A program made the position numbers and the translations under genes. This document shows positions 1 through 11,223 of a stretch of DNA of 64,000 bases, piece by piece; position 1 is the first letter of the stretch; each line of letters begins with the position of its first letter. The stretch spans positions 1 through 64,000 of the forward strand of contig JASVEC010000063.1 of the NCBI GenBank assembly GCA_030770535.1. Direction: 5' to 3'. The notes beneath the pieces were generated by a model. That model had not been told where the DNA came from. It searched no databases and saw only the letters and a list, made by a program, of their open reading frames with translations. The DNA comes from Batkoa obscura. Its lineage: Eukaryota > Entomophthoromycota > Entomophthoromycetes > Entomophthorales > Batkoaceae.

Positions 1-1024
1 AGAAATTAAGACACAATACTCAAATTATATAAATGGGAGAAATCAACAAGATATTTATGAAAAAGAAGTGATCCCCTCTTGGGCTTTGTATTCCGGTTTG
101 TTTTTAAGTACCGTTGGTTGCATTATGTCTATATCTATTGTATTTGATGAAATACCCTTATATTCTATTATTATTTCGTTATTCTTAGGTTGTGTATTAT
201 CAATTTTAGCTGTTAGAGCCTTAGGAGAAACAGATTTAAATCCAGTATCTGGTATTGGAAAAGTATCCCAAGTAGTATTTGGGGCCTTATTACCAGGTAA
301 TTTGGTAGGAAATTTAGTAGCTGGTGGAGTAGCGGAAGCTGGTGCAATGCAAGCTGGTGATATGATGCAAGATTTAAAAACAGGACATTTATTAAATGCT
401 AGTCCAAGAGCCCAATTTTATGGTCAATTGTTAGGCTCTTTAGTATCTGTATTTATTTCCGTTTTCGCTTATCAATTATTTACCTCTACTTATACGATAC
501 CAGGCCCTGAATTTCAAGTACCAACTGCTCAGATTTGGTTAGATATGGCTAAATTAGTTAATGGTCACCCCTTACCCCCTTATTCTGCAACATTTTCGAT
601 TGTATTTGCTATTATATTTACGATTATCCCAATTGTTAAATTTTTATATTCAAATACCAGACTAGTTCAATATTTACCTTCAGGTATTGCTTTTGCAATT
701 GGTATTTATAACCCACCCAATTTTACATTACCTAGAGTATTAGGTGCTTTAATTTGTGAAGCTTATTTAAAGGGTTGGTTTACAAGTTATCTTATTTCTC
801 CTATTAAACAATTGATTGAAAAATATAAAGCAAGGAGATCACCGGATATGGTACCTTGTCAAATTTATAATCAAAGGAGAGCTAGTTTTTATCCAAGTAT
901 AAAAGAAGAACAGTATTCAAGTAACTTTCATAAGGTACTGTTTACCGTGATTGCGTCTGGTTTGGTTTTAGGGGAAGGTACAATGGCGGTTAGTATACTT
1001 ATTGCAAAAGTGTTTACTAAGTAG
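1..1024 (+). CDS. Oligopeptide transporter (OPT family), C-terminal part
   Basis: C-terminal 340 or so residues of an OPT-family proton-coupled oligopeptide transporter of a cellular membrane. The frame is open from base 2, so the gene begins upstream of the window. The segment contains the conserved stretch NPVSGIGKVSQ followed by a Gly/Ala-rich region with AEAGAMQAGDMMQDLKTG, a hallmark of this superfamily, then several hydrophobic segments (near SQFYGQLLGSLVSVF-like, YSATFSIVFAIIFTIIP and YLPSGIAFAIGIYNPP). The last helix ends just before VFTK and the stop. There are no introns in the visible part. The substrate (peptides, glutathione or metal chelates) cannot be decided from this part. 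Family call is firm. Confidence 0.88.
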   Translation, partial: EIKTQYSNYINGRNQQDIYEKEVIPSWALYSGLFLSTVGCIMSISIVFDEIPLYSIIISLFLGCVLSILAVRALGETDLNPVSGIGKVSQVVFGALLPGNLVGNLVAGGVAEAGAMQAGDMMQDLKTGHLLNASPRAQFYGQLLGSLVSVFISVFAYQLFTSTYTIPGPEFQVPTAQIWLDMAKLVNGHPLPPYSATFSIVFAIIFTIIPIVKFLYSNTRLVQYLPSGIAFAIGIYNPPNFTLPRVLGALICEAYLKGWFTSYLISPIKQLIEKYKARRSPDMVPCQIYNQRRASFYPSIKEEQYSSNFHKVLFTVIASGLVLGEGTMAVSILIAKVFTK

Positions 1025-1678
1025 AAAAGGGGGTTCCGATTAGAAGGTGTGTTTTATATAACTAAATAAGCAGTTGGTTATATATAAACGATTTTTTATG
1101 TTAGATTGTAAATAAAAGTGATTCGATTTTATTATTTGTATTTATTATATTATTATTTGTTTATTATACGGGGATGTTTTTTTTGATTTCATTACTTTTC
1201 CATTTCTTAAGCGCTATTTGAGTAGAAAAATTCTTAGTAAATTCTTAAACGAAAAAATACATCCCCATATATTTAGTTGCATTTGTTTTTTAATATTTAT
1301 ATTAGTTATTGATATAATTTATAGAGAAATAACATATGTCATTTTAAGTATTTATTGTAAATTATAAAGTAGTAAAATAAGACAATAGTATCGAGACATA
1401 GCAAGCTTTGTTAAATAGTAAATTTATTAATTACTAATCCAACCACAAGCATACCAATCCTAAAAACAAACCCATTTTAAAAAGTGATAAAAAATTGAAT
1501 ACTTACATATTTACCAAGTAAAAAAATGCGCCAACATTCATAAACCAATAAAATCAGTATTTTCTTCCACGAATCCACCAATCACTTAATAGTAAGTCAA
1601 TAAAGTTCATGATGAAAACACATTAAACATTAGCAACAAAGGGAATTCATTTTTATTCCAAAACAGAAGTCAAAAAAA
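1025..1678. other. Intergenic region with one MITE copy
   Basis: AT-rich spacer between the OPT gene and the zinc-finger gene. It holds one copy of the short inverted-repeat element (1170-1266). Nothing else recognisable. Confidence 0.6.
1170..1266 (+). mobile_element. MITE copy 1, about 97 bp
   Basis: Starts GGGGATGTTTTTTTTGATTT, has the AAGCGCTATTTGAGT core, ends AATACATCCCC. Flanks are ATAC on the left and ATAT on the right, an imperfect 4-base target duplication. Confidence 0.8.
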
Positions 1679-2638
1679 ATGAGTCGATTCTACCCCAAAG
1701 GTGAACGTAAGCAATACATTTGCGGTTGGCGCTCGTGCAACACAGGCTTTGATCAACTCAGTCATCTCGTCCATCATTTATCCGAAGATCATGTGGGTTT
1801 TAAAAAAGAAGAATACGTTTGTCAATGGGAAGGTTGTGCCCGGTTTGGTAAAATACAAGCTTCCCGTTTTTCCTTGATTTCCCACCTTCGTTCACACACA
1901 GGGGAAAAACCATATCCATGTACATTTCCTAATTGTAATCGAGATTTCACGAGATCCGACTCGTTGGCTAAGCATGTCAAATCACATCATCCAGGTTATG
2001 AAGATATTCAACAAAAAAAACAATTGTTGGGGAGGACGATACCACAAGTAGTAGGTAGTAGTAGAAGCGGAGGACAAACTAATACACAGAGACCTTCGCC
2101 TTTAACTCAGAGTAATATGTCAAGAAGTGTGGGTATGGATAATATGGGGTATGGTAGTAGTAGTAGAATGATGGCTAATGATCCGAGGTATTTTCAAACG
2201 AATCAATTTGGAAGAGGTGATAGTAATATCAATACTTATTCACAGCAAGCGGTACAAAGTTATTCTAGACAGGGGATGACGCAAGGACAGAAAGGTAATG
2301 AATTTGGGAATAATAATGATAGTATGAAAAGTGGTAAAATAGCTTCCGCAATCACTTCGGGATCGGGGGAAAAGATTCAAAAAGAATTAAGTTATGAAGA
2401 AAATTGTATGATTGTTAGTGAATGTATTGAGTTTTTAAATGATGAAATTGAAGGTTATAAGGAGCAGATTGAAAACAAGAAAAATAGGATTCAACAGTTG
2501 AAATTGCAGAATTATTTAACATTGGAAAAACTGATTAAAATGAAGGAAAAGAGAAGGACTTTGAAGTTAAAGCTTAAAATGAAAAATAAATTGAATATGG
2601 ATGTGAAGAAAAATAAGACTAAAAAAAGAAAGTCATAG
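1679..2638 (+). CDS. C2H2 zinc-finger protein with tandem CWCH2 fingers and C-terminal coiled coil
   Basis: A 319-residue nuclear DNA-binding or chromatin protein in a single exon. Three C2H2 fingers lie at residues 15-38, 48-73 and 81-104. In the first two, a tryptophan sits between the cysteines (CGWRSC, CQWEGC), the tandem CWCH2 arrangement of the Zic/Gli/AEBP2 class. The linker before finger 3 is the classical HTGEKP. The middle (about 120-240) is Ser/Gln/Gly-rich and likely disordered. Residues 245-319 are Lys/Glu/Leu-rich and should form a coiled coil ending in a basic tail. The arrangement recalls fungal three-finger proteins assigned to the INO80 complex (S. pombe Iec1); that link is from memory. 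It could equally be an ordinary transcription factor. Confidence 0.8.
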   Translation: MSRFYPKGERKQYICGWRSCNTGFDQLSHLVHHLSEDHVGFKKEEYVCQWEGCARFGKIQASRFSLISHLRSHTGEKPYPCTFPNCNRDFTRSDSLAKHVKSHHPGYEDIQQKKQLLGRTIPQVVGSSRSGGQTNTQRPSPLTQSNMSRSVGMDNMGYGSSSRMMANDPRYFQTNQFGRGDSNINTYSQQAVQSYSRQGMTQGQKGNEFGNNNDSMKSGKIASAITSGSGEKIQKELSYEENCMIVSECIEFLNDEIEGYKEQIENKKNRIQQLKLQNYLTLEKLIKMKEKRRTLKLKLKMKNKLNMDVKKNKTKKRKS

Positions 2639-3009
2639 ATAAATTATGGAAATTATTTATTTTTTTTATTTTTTTCGGATATATACTCTGCTCTCCCATT
2701 AGCTCGTCTCATCTCTATTAAACTTCATTTTTTATATTAAAATTTGGATTATTTTTATTATATTTTTGATTGTTTTTTATCTCTAACTTTATGCTCTATT
2801 ATTGACTCATAAGTATTGTAAATAAGTGGTAAGATAAAAAATAAACGAATTTTATTGGCTTAATTCGAGCTTACTTTGTTTCTAGCCAATAAAGTAGGTC
2901 ACTAACAACCTCTAGCGTAAACTTAACAGATAAAAAAGCATATAAAAACGTCAATCCATGCCATCAGACTTCAAATTCGAATGCTGTCAATCTCAATTCA
3001 ACATTTAAA
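2639..3009. other. Intergenic region
   Basis: AT-rich spacer serving as 3' region of the zinc-finger gene and promoter region of the SCAP homologue. No repeat or further gene seen. Confidence 0.5.
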
Positions 3010-6000
3010 ATGAGTCTACGTAACACAATATCCTCTTTATTCTACCATCATGGTAAAGTATGCTCTAATCATCCGTTACGTATCTTAAGTTTAGCTTTTA
3101 CATGGATTAATATATTAACCTTCTTCGCCATCTATTCATTTTATTTTGGTACTAAGCCTAATTATCAATTTTTTGAAAATAATTTAATGAGTTATAATGA
3201 GATTGTTATTAACGAGGAGTATCAATTAAAGTATCAATTAGTGGAAATTCGATTTGAGAATGATGTTAAAGAGATGATGAATGGTCCAAGTTTGGAATAT
3301 TTTATGAAAGTCAACGAAAAATTGGAGGCTGTGGCAGTCAAAGTGAAAGAAGAGGATGGAGAAAAAGAATATCACTTTGAAGATATTTGTTTTAAACCAG
3401 AGGGATATGGGGGGTGTTTCATGTTTAATCCAATCCATTATTTTGTCCAAAATCATACTTTATGGAAAAAATATCAAAAAGAAATGCAAATATCATTAGT
3501 AGAAAATAGAGAAAAACAAGAGGATTTAAGATTACCATTATGGGCTATATTCAATAATGTTAAATACCAAGGGGAAGAAGTAATTGGTATGGAAAATTTG
3601 GTATTTACACTGTTCCTTAATAATAGAGAAAACAGTGTAAAGGTATGGAAACTGATATGGGAAAAGCTAAGAATGGAAATAGAAAAAATAGAGGTAAAGG
3701 ACAGTAGTTTGATAAGTATAGAGAATTCTAACGAAGAAAATAAAATTCATTATTTTCAAGTAAGCAATTTATTTATTTATTAGTAGTTAAAACTTATTAT
3801 TATGTCTAGTTTATAAATAATAAAATGTTAATCTCAGCAGAAACTATGTTTATGGCGTTAGGATATATTGTAGTGGTGTTGTATTTATTTTTTTCAATAA
3901 GCAAATTTAAACTTGTAAAATCGAAATTTTGGCTGGGGTTTGCAGCTTTGTTTTTATTAAATGTTTCATTATTAATGAGTTTTGGTAATTTAATACATAA
4001 TAGTATTTGTATTTAGTATCTAAGATTTATTTTAGGTACTTGTTATTTATTAAATATCAAACTTAATCTGTTACCTTATGAAATATTACCATTTTTAATT
4101 ATTGCTATTGGTGCTGAAAATCTATTAAAGATAACAAATTCAGTAGTCTCGACAAGTATTGATCTACCCGTAAGAGAAAGAATAGGAATTGGACTAAAGG
4201 ATTGTGGGTACAATGTAACATTACATTTAGGAGTAGAATTAACGATCTTAATTTGTTCTGCTTTAAGCAGTAATGAAGCATTAAGTGAATTTGGTATATT
4301 TGCTAGTTTAGCATTAATTATTGATTATTTATTACAAATGACTTTTTTTATTTCAGTACTTTCAATTGATATTAGAAGATTAGAATTGTCGGATTTAAAT
4401 GATAATCAAATTATTAACTCAAATATCAATAATATTCAAAATGATGAAAATTTAATGTTAGTTACTATTTGGGAAAAAATGATGTTCAAATTTAATAAAC
4501 TAAAAGAATATCCATTTTTTAAAGTTGTTATGGTAAGTATTTATATTATAAAGTAATAATATAACAATAATAATAATAATAAATATATTTTTATTAATAT
4601 AGATATTTTTGACAATGGGAATCATTTATTTATTATTTAATAATTTACAAAGTTATCCAACAGTATTAAAAGAAAAGGCCCAATTGAATTTTAATAATGA
4701 AGAATTAAATGAAACTATTTGGAAATTAATTAATCCCAATAAAAAAGATATTTATATTGAATTTTTACCAAGTTATTTAATTCAATTAAAGTATTTGGGA
4801 GATATGTATATTAACATAAAGAATAATGAGGATAGCGAAAGTACTAATAACAATAAAGAAAATGAAATAATAAATAAAATTAAAGAAACAATTAAATATC
4901 AATTAAATAATATAAAAACATTACATTGGTTTAAAGTAACTATTGTAATATTAGCAGTTATTTGTTTTTATTATTATTTTAATTATTTAAATCAACAAGG
5001 AAAAATACCTAATGAAATGTATAACAACAATAACAGCAATGAATCAATGGAATTAAATCAACAGAAAAAAATGAAAATAAAATCAGTATTTCAATTTAGT
5101 TATTCGGATATCAAATTACTTTACGTAAGTGAAAATATGGAGAGGATACTAATTTATACATATCAAAGCGAAGTAATGTTATGGGATTATTTGAATAATG
5201 AATTATTAATTAATATTCAAGTTAAAGATATTATTCATATATTGTTAAATGAACAACAAGAGATAATTTTAATTGATAACAATAATACATTATATATACA
5301 AAAAAAAGAAAAGGAATATAGAAAATTTCAATTAAAATTTCAATTCATGAGTTATAAAGTCAAGAAAGTCCAATGTTTCGAAGATTTATTAGTGATTTTA
5401 AATGAAGCTATGGAATTTATTATATTTGATTTAAGTAACGAAGACATTATCTGGAAATTAAGTTTACATTATCAAATAACTATGTTCCAACTAGTTAATA
5501 ACAATATTTATTTGGCTTGTATGGATGGTAGTATATTGACTATTGAATTAGAAGATAAAGAGTTTAAGGTTATTAAGTTGAATTATGACAATATCGAGAA
5601 TAATAAATTAATTAATACAGAAGCAATTAAATTAATGAAAATTAAAGAAATCAATAAGAATGAATTAATAATAACAATAATTAATAAATTCAATCAAATG
5701 TTTACTTATTATTATGATAAAAAGAAAAGTAACTTAAAAGTAATCCAATTAATTAATTTTAATTTAGAAGATAAAATTGTACAATTAAATATATCAATTA
5801 AAAATCAATTAATTTTAATTTATAAGAGTACAGTTGTTAAGGCGGAATTATGGATTATTAATAGAAATAATAAAAATAATAATAATCTAATTTACAACGA
5901 TGACATAGAGGAAGAAAATGAATATAGCAATAATAATAGTAAAAATAATCTTCAAAAAATAAATATAAATAACAATGGTTGTAAATTTACTTATTTTAAT

Positions 6001-6321
6001 CAACAAAAGGAATTAATTTATTGTAATTTTAATGAGGAAAATAATCAATGGGAGTTAATTCAGTTAGATATGAAATTGAATCACAATATTATTTATACGT
6101 TAAATAACAATAGCAAAGATGATATAGAATCAAATATTAATTTAATAAGTAAGCTAATAATATACATTTATAATATTTATATAATGACAATTTTAATAGA
6201 TACTAAATATAAAACGTATCCTCCATTAATGTATAATGATATTTTATTACCCCTTATAACAACTCCTATAACTACCTTTATAGTTATAGGAAATTATATT
6301 TATTTAATAGAAAAAAAATAA
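3010..6321 (+). CDS. SCP1: SCAP homologue (SREBP cleavage-activating protein, sterol-sensing domain)
   Basis: Sterol-regulated escort for SREBP in the ER and Golgi. Exons 3010-3759, 3810-3984, 4036-4532 and 4603-6321 join in phase to about 1046 residues; S. pombe Scp1 is of similar length. Residues 24-46 are the first membrane helix, followed by a luminal loop. Exons 2-3 encode the sterol-sensing domain: KLVKSKFWLGFAA, LLMSFG, IGAENLLKITNSVVST, then FFISVLSIDIRRLELSDLN, all close to SCAP. The helix motif YIYF of animal SCAP is YLFF here. The last exon has another membrane helix (VTIVILAVICFYYYF) and then a divergent Asn-rich beta-propeller-like region (WDYLNNELLINI, FDLSNEDIIWKL), matching the C-terminal WD region that binds SREBP. 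No SREBP gene is in the window. Patched/NPC1-type SSD proteins are excluded by the VVST...LSIDIRR pattern. Confidence 0.88.
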
Positions 6322-6388
6322 AAAATACACCAACTATAATTTAAAGTTAGATTTAAATTTAGATTTAAATTTAGATTTAAATTCCATT

Positions 6389-6691
6389 TCAATGATTATT
6401 ATTATTATTATTATTATTTACTCCACCATCAATATCTAATTTAAAGGCATTTTGATCTAATATAGTTTGTACTTCATAATGAATATATTTTAATTTGGAT
6501 TCATTAACAAAGAGGGTTTCGGAATCTAAATCTTCAAGGATGATGTCACCACCTCGATCTAAACTTAAGATGATTTCTTTTACTGCAGCATCACTGAAGG
6601 GAAATACAAGGGATTAATAAGAGCTTTGGGGTTAATAGATAGGTTGGGCTTACCATGTTATTATGACTCCACCAAGTACTTGAATTCCCAT
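6389..6691 (-). CDS. TFB5: TFIIH subunit Tfb5 / GTF2H5 (TTDA)
   Basis: Smallest core subunit of transcription and repair factor TFIIH; it stabilises the complex through Tfb2/p52. Two exons on the minus strand, 6654-6691 and 6389-6593, encode 80 residues; the family is about 70. The protein begins MGIQVLGGVIITCDAAVKEI, matching the family start (V-L-K-G-V-L-I-E-C-D), and contains IILEDLDSETLFV and ILDQNAF, the most conserved C-terminal motif. It ends in a short Asn run encoded by an AAT repeat. The intron falls inside the Cys codon. The start is 205 bases from the divergent DUS4 start, so the two may share a promoter. Confidence 0.9.
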
Positions 6692-6896
6692 GATTTTAAG
6701 ATTGGATGAATTGAATTTGAAAATAAAAATAAACTTAAAATAAAAATAAACCTTCAAAGTTCAAAACTGTGCCTAAAATCTAAGCAAAGTTTAATACATT
6801 TAACTTTAAACCAATAATAATTCATTTCTTTTTAAATTAATTTACTTAATATATTCAACCTCTCAACTTTCACCCATTAACTAATATTTCTAACAA
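6692..6896. promoter_or_regulatory. Divergent promoter region TFB5 / DUS4
   Basis: A 205-base AT-rich gap between two start codons pointing away from each other. It must hold both promoters. No clear TATA box is seen; assignment rests on position only. Confidence 0.45.
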
Positions 6897-8190
6897 ATGA
6901 CCCAAAGAAAACATTATACAATAGAAGAAATCCTTGCTCGGGGGAAAAGGGACCCATTCCACTCATATCTAAAAATAGCGGCTCCGATGGTAAGATATTC
7001 CAAGTTACCTTTTCGACAGTTATTACAAGAGTAAGTCCAATATAGTATCCTTCTTCTCTTAACCATAAGTGATCCACTATTTTGCTAGTTATAACCTAGA
7101 TCTTGTTTACACTCCTATGATACTTTCTGATGTATTTTCCTCTTCATCACTTGCACGTGATAGTGATTTTACTACCACCAGTAATGAATCCCCCTTAGCG
7201 GTTCAATTAGCTGCAAAAAACAGTAAAGAAGCTGGGGATGCATCAGAATTTTTAGCAAATTATTGTGATGTAATTGATATTAATTGTGGTTGTCCACAAA
7301 AATGGGCCATCAATGAAGGGATTGGTGGGTATTTAATGAGTCAACCGGAAATTGTGAGGGAGATTGTTAGAGAGGTAAAGAATAGGAGTGGTATGCAATG
7401 TTCCATTAAAATTCGAGTTCACAAGGAGTTAAGGTGAGTTTTAAGAGTTTATTAAGGGATTTAATGGTGGATATTAAGGGTACTAATTTTTATTCTTTAT
7501 TTAATGTTATTTTTATTAGTAAAACAATTGAAATGGTCAAAAGAGCAGAAAGCGTTGGCGTTGCTTGGATAACAGTTCATGGTAGAACAGTGAAACAAAG
7601 TTCTTCTGAAGAAGTTAATTATGAAGCTATTAAAATGGTAAAAGAGCATGCTACGGTACCAGTATTTGGTAATGGAAATATATTTAGTTTAGCAGATGCG
7701 GATAAGATGGTGGAAAATACTAAAGTGGATGGTAAGTTGGACATGAGTCGAGGGGGAAAATTAGAGGACAGTTATTGATAAGCTTAACTTTTTAGGGGTC
7801 ATGTCCGCAAGAGGGATATTAAATAATCCAGCTTTATTTACAAATGCACCTTATACCCCAATGGAATGCGTGGAGGTAAGTTTTAAATATTATGAATAGA
7901 AAACAGTGCTTTTATTAATATATATGCTATTGATAGAAATATGTTCATAAAGCATTAGAACAAGGCACAAATACATTTATATTTCATCATCATTTAATGT
8001 ATATGCTGGAAAGTACAATGTCAAAAGCAGGTAAGTCTTTAGTTTGCTGGACACGAAATTTAAGTGATAAGGAGTTTAATAATGTTAACTTAATTTTATT
8101 ATAGAAAAAAAAAGTTTTAATGTCTTATCATCGATACCAGCGATTTTAGATCATCTAGAAGAACACTATGGGTTAGAGTGCATGGAGTAA
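6897..8190 (+). CDS. DUS4: tRNA-dihydrouridine(20a/20b) synthase Dus4
   Basis: FMN-dependent enzyme that reduces uridines in the D-loop of tRNA. Six exons (6897-7030, 7089-7433, 7520-7731, 7796-7875, 7937-8030, 8105-8190) join in phase to 316 residues, the size of human DUS4L. The N-terminus has the barrel start KIAAPMVRYSKLPFR, then VYTPMIL. DINCGCPQKW (about 108-117) carries the catalytic Cys113. SIKIRVH and ITVHGRT follow, then GNGNIFS and VMSARGILNNPALF for FMN phosphate binding. The C-terminal helical part FHHHLMYMLESTMS and the end FNVLSSIPAILDHLEEHYG match the Dus4 subfamily rather than Dus1-3. Introns are 57-86 bases. Confidence 0.92.
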
Positions 8191-8681
8191 AGGATAGAGG
8201 GAATTACTGGATTTTGTAAAATAAAAACTAATGTCCATAGACTAAGTTTGAGTTATTTATTTAAATTTTTCGTATAATAAGAAGCGGGGTTTTGTTTATT
8301 TTGTGTAATAAAATAGACGATAGTATAATATGGTACTAAAGTAAAAAACATGATAAAATATTGGTAGAATAATAAATAGAACGTTTATAGAAGTATAAAT
8401 ACTATATCATATCATTACTATTTAGCATAAGTTTATGTTTTATATTAAAATTTAACGATGGTCAAAGGATATATTTCGTAAAATAGTTTAACAGGATTAC
8501 CAAATTTAGCAAATATTAATTTCTAAAATTCTAAATTTAAGGGGAGCTTTAAATGAAGTTTGGCAAAATGTTAAGAATTACAGTTGGTGACTAAATGGAA
8601 TTTTAATTTTAGAAACTAAAAATTGCATTAACTATTCTTTAACTTGTTAATTTGCATTAAAAAAAAAGAACACTTCAATTC
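8191..8681. other. Intergenic region
   Basis: AT-rich spacer between DUS4 and the Ivy1-like gene. No gene, repeat or clear regulatory motif recognised. Confidence 0.5.
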
Positions 8682-9927
8682 ATGTCCAATATCGTCAACA
8701 ACACTACCATGGACACTGGCATCAAGCCACCTACTATACGTTCTAGATCAAGCACCATTGATTCCAATTATGACACTCAATATAATAATTCATTGTTAAG
8801 CAACTCAAATTCGATCTATATTTCTCAGAAAGAATTGAGAACCTCCATGGATACATTTAAAAATTTATTAGCTTGTACCATGGAATTTGAACATAAAATT
8901 CAAAATTTTTCAAAAGCTTCAAGTGATTTTGCTAGTCAAATAGAAAATTTAGCACGACTTAAAGGAGTGGATGAAGAAGGTAAGTTAGTTTTTTGAGTAT
9001 TAAAGTTTTGAAGGATTTTGATGCTAATAAATTGTTTTTTCAGCTGATGGTTTACAATCCATTTCAGGTCTTCATTTTGTTATGGCTACTCATATTGAAT
9101 TGTTGGTAGGCTATAAATAACAAATTAGCTCCTTTTTATATCATAATTAACAGTCTTTGTTTTTTTTAGTCTCAAGCACTAAATCAATCAGTAATATTGC
9201 CTTTAGAAAAAAGTTTGCTAAGTTTTGAAGAAAAACTAAAGGTAAGTTGGATTATTTATTTATTTATTAAAGAACATGAGAGCTGATAATTGTTTGATTT
9301 ATAATAGACTGAAGAAAATGAACGACAAAAAACATTAGCTTATATAAGTCATAAAATTAAAGTAACTGAAGCAAGGAGTTTAGAAACAGCTAAAAGAGGA
9401 ACAAGGGGTAAGATTATTATTTAGTAATTATAAAAACAATATACTAAATTTTATTTTCATTTTCATTCAGATTTGACTCAATTTCGTAATATCTTAACTG
9501 AGCTAACTAATCAAGTAGATGAGATGGAACGAGTAAATCAAGAACATTATATTAAAAAATATGAATGGCAAAGAGAAAATGGGTTATTTATAAAGCAATG
9601 TTTAAATTCCTTCGTCAAAGTCGAAATTGAGCTATTTGATCGTATTATTTCAAAATGTATTCAAGATGATTATTTAAAAAAAGTAAGTTTTCAACTCTAT
9701 TATAATAATGTAATATAATGATACTAATGCTAATAATTTTTACTTATTTACTTATTTTATTAAATAGATAATTACCGAAGAACCCGAACCATTTTCAATC
9801 TATGATAGAGTGGATAAAAATAAAGAAGAATTATTTACTGTATTACCAACTACACCTATATTTGAACAGCAATCTTTACATCATTTGTCAAATACAATCG
9901 CTTACCATTCGTTTATTCCAAATTCAT

Positions 9928-9967
<40 letters not shown>

Positions 9968-10682
9968 AGATGATACTAATGAGAATGATAACAATAATAA
10001 CAATATAGCCCCACCTTTAACACCCACAATAAATATTAACAGTATTTCAACAAATAGTCAAAGTAACAGTATGGATATTGTTAATTTATTAAATAGTGAA
10101 GAGGAAACTACCAACATCCAGAACCACGAAACAATTAATAGATCAACTAAAACAGAAGTTGAAAAAATCTCAAAACAAAACAATAATAGTAATCATAATT
10201 ATAAAGAATATGAATTTAAATCATCTTCTCCATTAATGTCGGATCATTCTAATGATTATTATTATGATAATAATGGTAACTTGAGAGACATTACGCCTCT
10301 GATATCACCTTTACCTATGAGTGAATATAATCCTACTCCACTAAGTAAAAATGTGGATTATTCATATTATAATGAATTAAATGGGAATAACAATAATGAA
10401 GAGAGTAATAGTAATAAGAATGATAATGAAAAAGAAAGTATGAACGAAATTTATGAGTTACATCGAAATGATAGTATCGTTACTATGGATTCCGTACAAA
10501 GTTTTAATAGTAGTAATGTTAGTGTTAACAGCAATAGTAAAATGGAGGACGATGAGCAAAATGGACAAGAGAATATTCAAACTAAAAATAAAGAGAAAGG
10601 AAAAAAGAAAGACAGTTTATATAATCAAGTTATCAAACAGAATTTTAGGGAAAGTAACACAGCTTTAAAGGGGGCAGAATAA
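8682..10682 (+). CDS. IVY1: Ivy1-like I-BAR domain protein
   Basis: Phospholipid-binding protein with an inverse-BAR-like helical domain. In yeast Ivy1 binds Vps33 and Ypt7 at the vacuole. Six exons (8682-8979, 9044-9105, 9170-9241, 9308-9407, 9471-9682, 9768-10682) join in phase to 552 residues. Residues about 50-260 are long amphipathic helices. The stretch SSDFASQIENLARLKGVDEE, followed by SGLHFVMATHIELL and FRNILTELTNQVDEMER, matches my memory of fungal Ivy1-like proteins. The last exon encodes a disordered, Asn/Ser-rich tail with an AAT-repeat-encoded polyasparagine run near 9930-9965. It ends with a Lys-rich segment. The name depends on remembered similarity; a generic BAR protein is the alternative. 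Confidence 0.72.
9930..9965 (+). repeat. (AAT)n microsatellite encoding polyasparagine
   Basis: Uninterrupted AAT triplets in the last exon of the Ivy1-like gene, translated as a run of about 12 Asn. Likely length-variable between strains. Confidence 0.85.
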
Positions 10683-11223
10683 ATATTCGAATGAGTTTAG
10701 TTGAGATAGTTTTTTTAGGAGTTTTGCTTTGATAAAGTGGACCAAGGAGATTTTGAGCTTTTTGAAGTAGATTATTATTTTATTAGTTTTTTAAAAAATA
10801 AAAAAAAGTGTATTATTAACTTTTAACTTTTTAAGAGTGTGTTCCAGCTTTACTTTTCGTTCCTTAAATTATGTTTTACTATGATTTTCAAATAAATGAA
10901 AAAAAGAGTGAATTATTCAATATTTCAATTTATTATAATATTCCCATTTCTCAAATTTCTAAATTTCTCAAAACTTAAATTTACTTTAAATACTAAATAT
11001 CAATAACATCTACACTTAATCCATCCTTAAGTTTTAATAGGCTCTTTATTATTATTAAATTAGCACTCATTGCTTCAAATTTTATTTTAAATTTTCAAAA
11101 ATCAATCAACTACGTAATTCCAAATAAAATGAACAACTAAATTAAAAGAAGCGGTAAACTCAACTCTTTTATTCTTCTTTGCATTCGCCTTTTTGTTTCT
11201 ATTTTGTTTCATTTTAACTAATA
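10683..11223. other. Intergenic region
   Basis: AT-rich spacer before the profilin gene. Pyrimidine-rich tracts (TTTTATTCTTCTTT near 11167, TTTTTGTTTCTATTTTGTTTC near 11190) precede the profilin ATG. Nothing else recognised. Confidence 0.45.
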
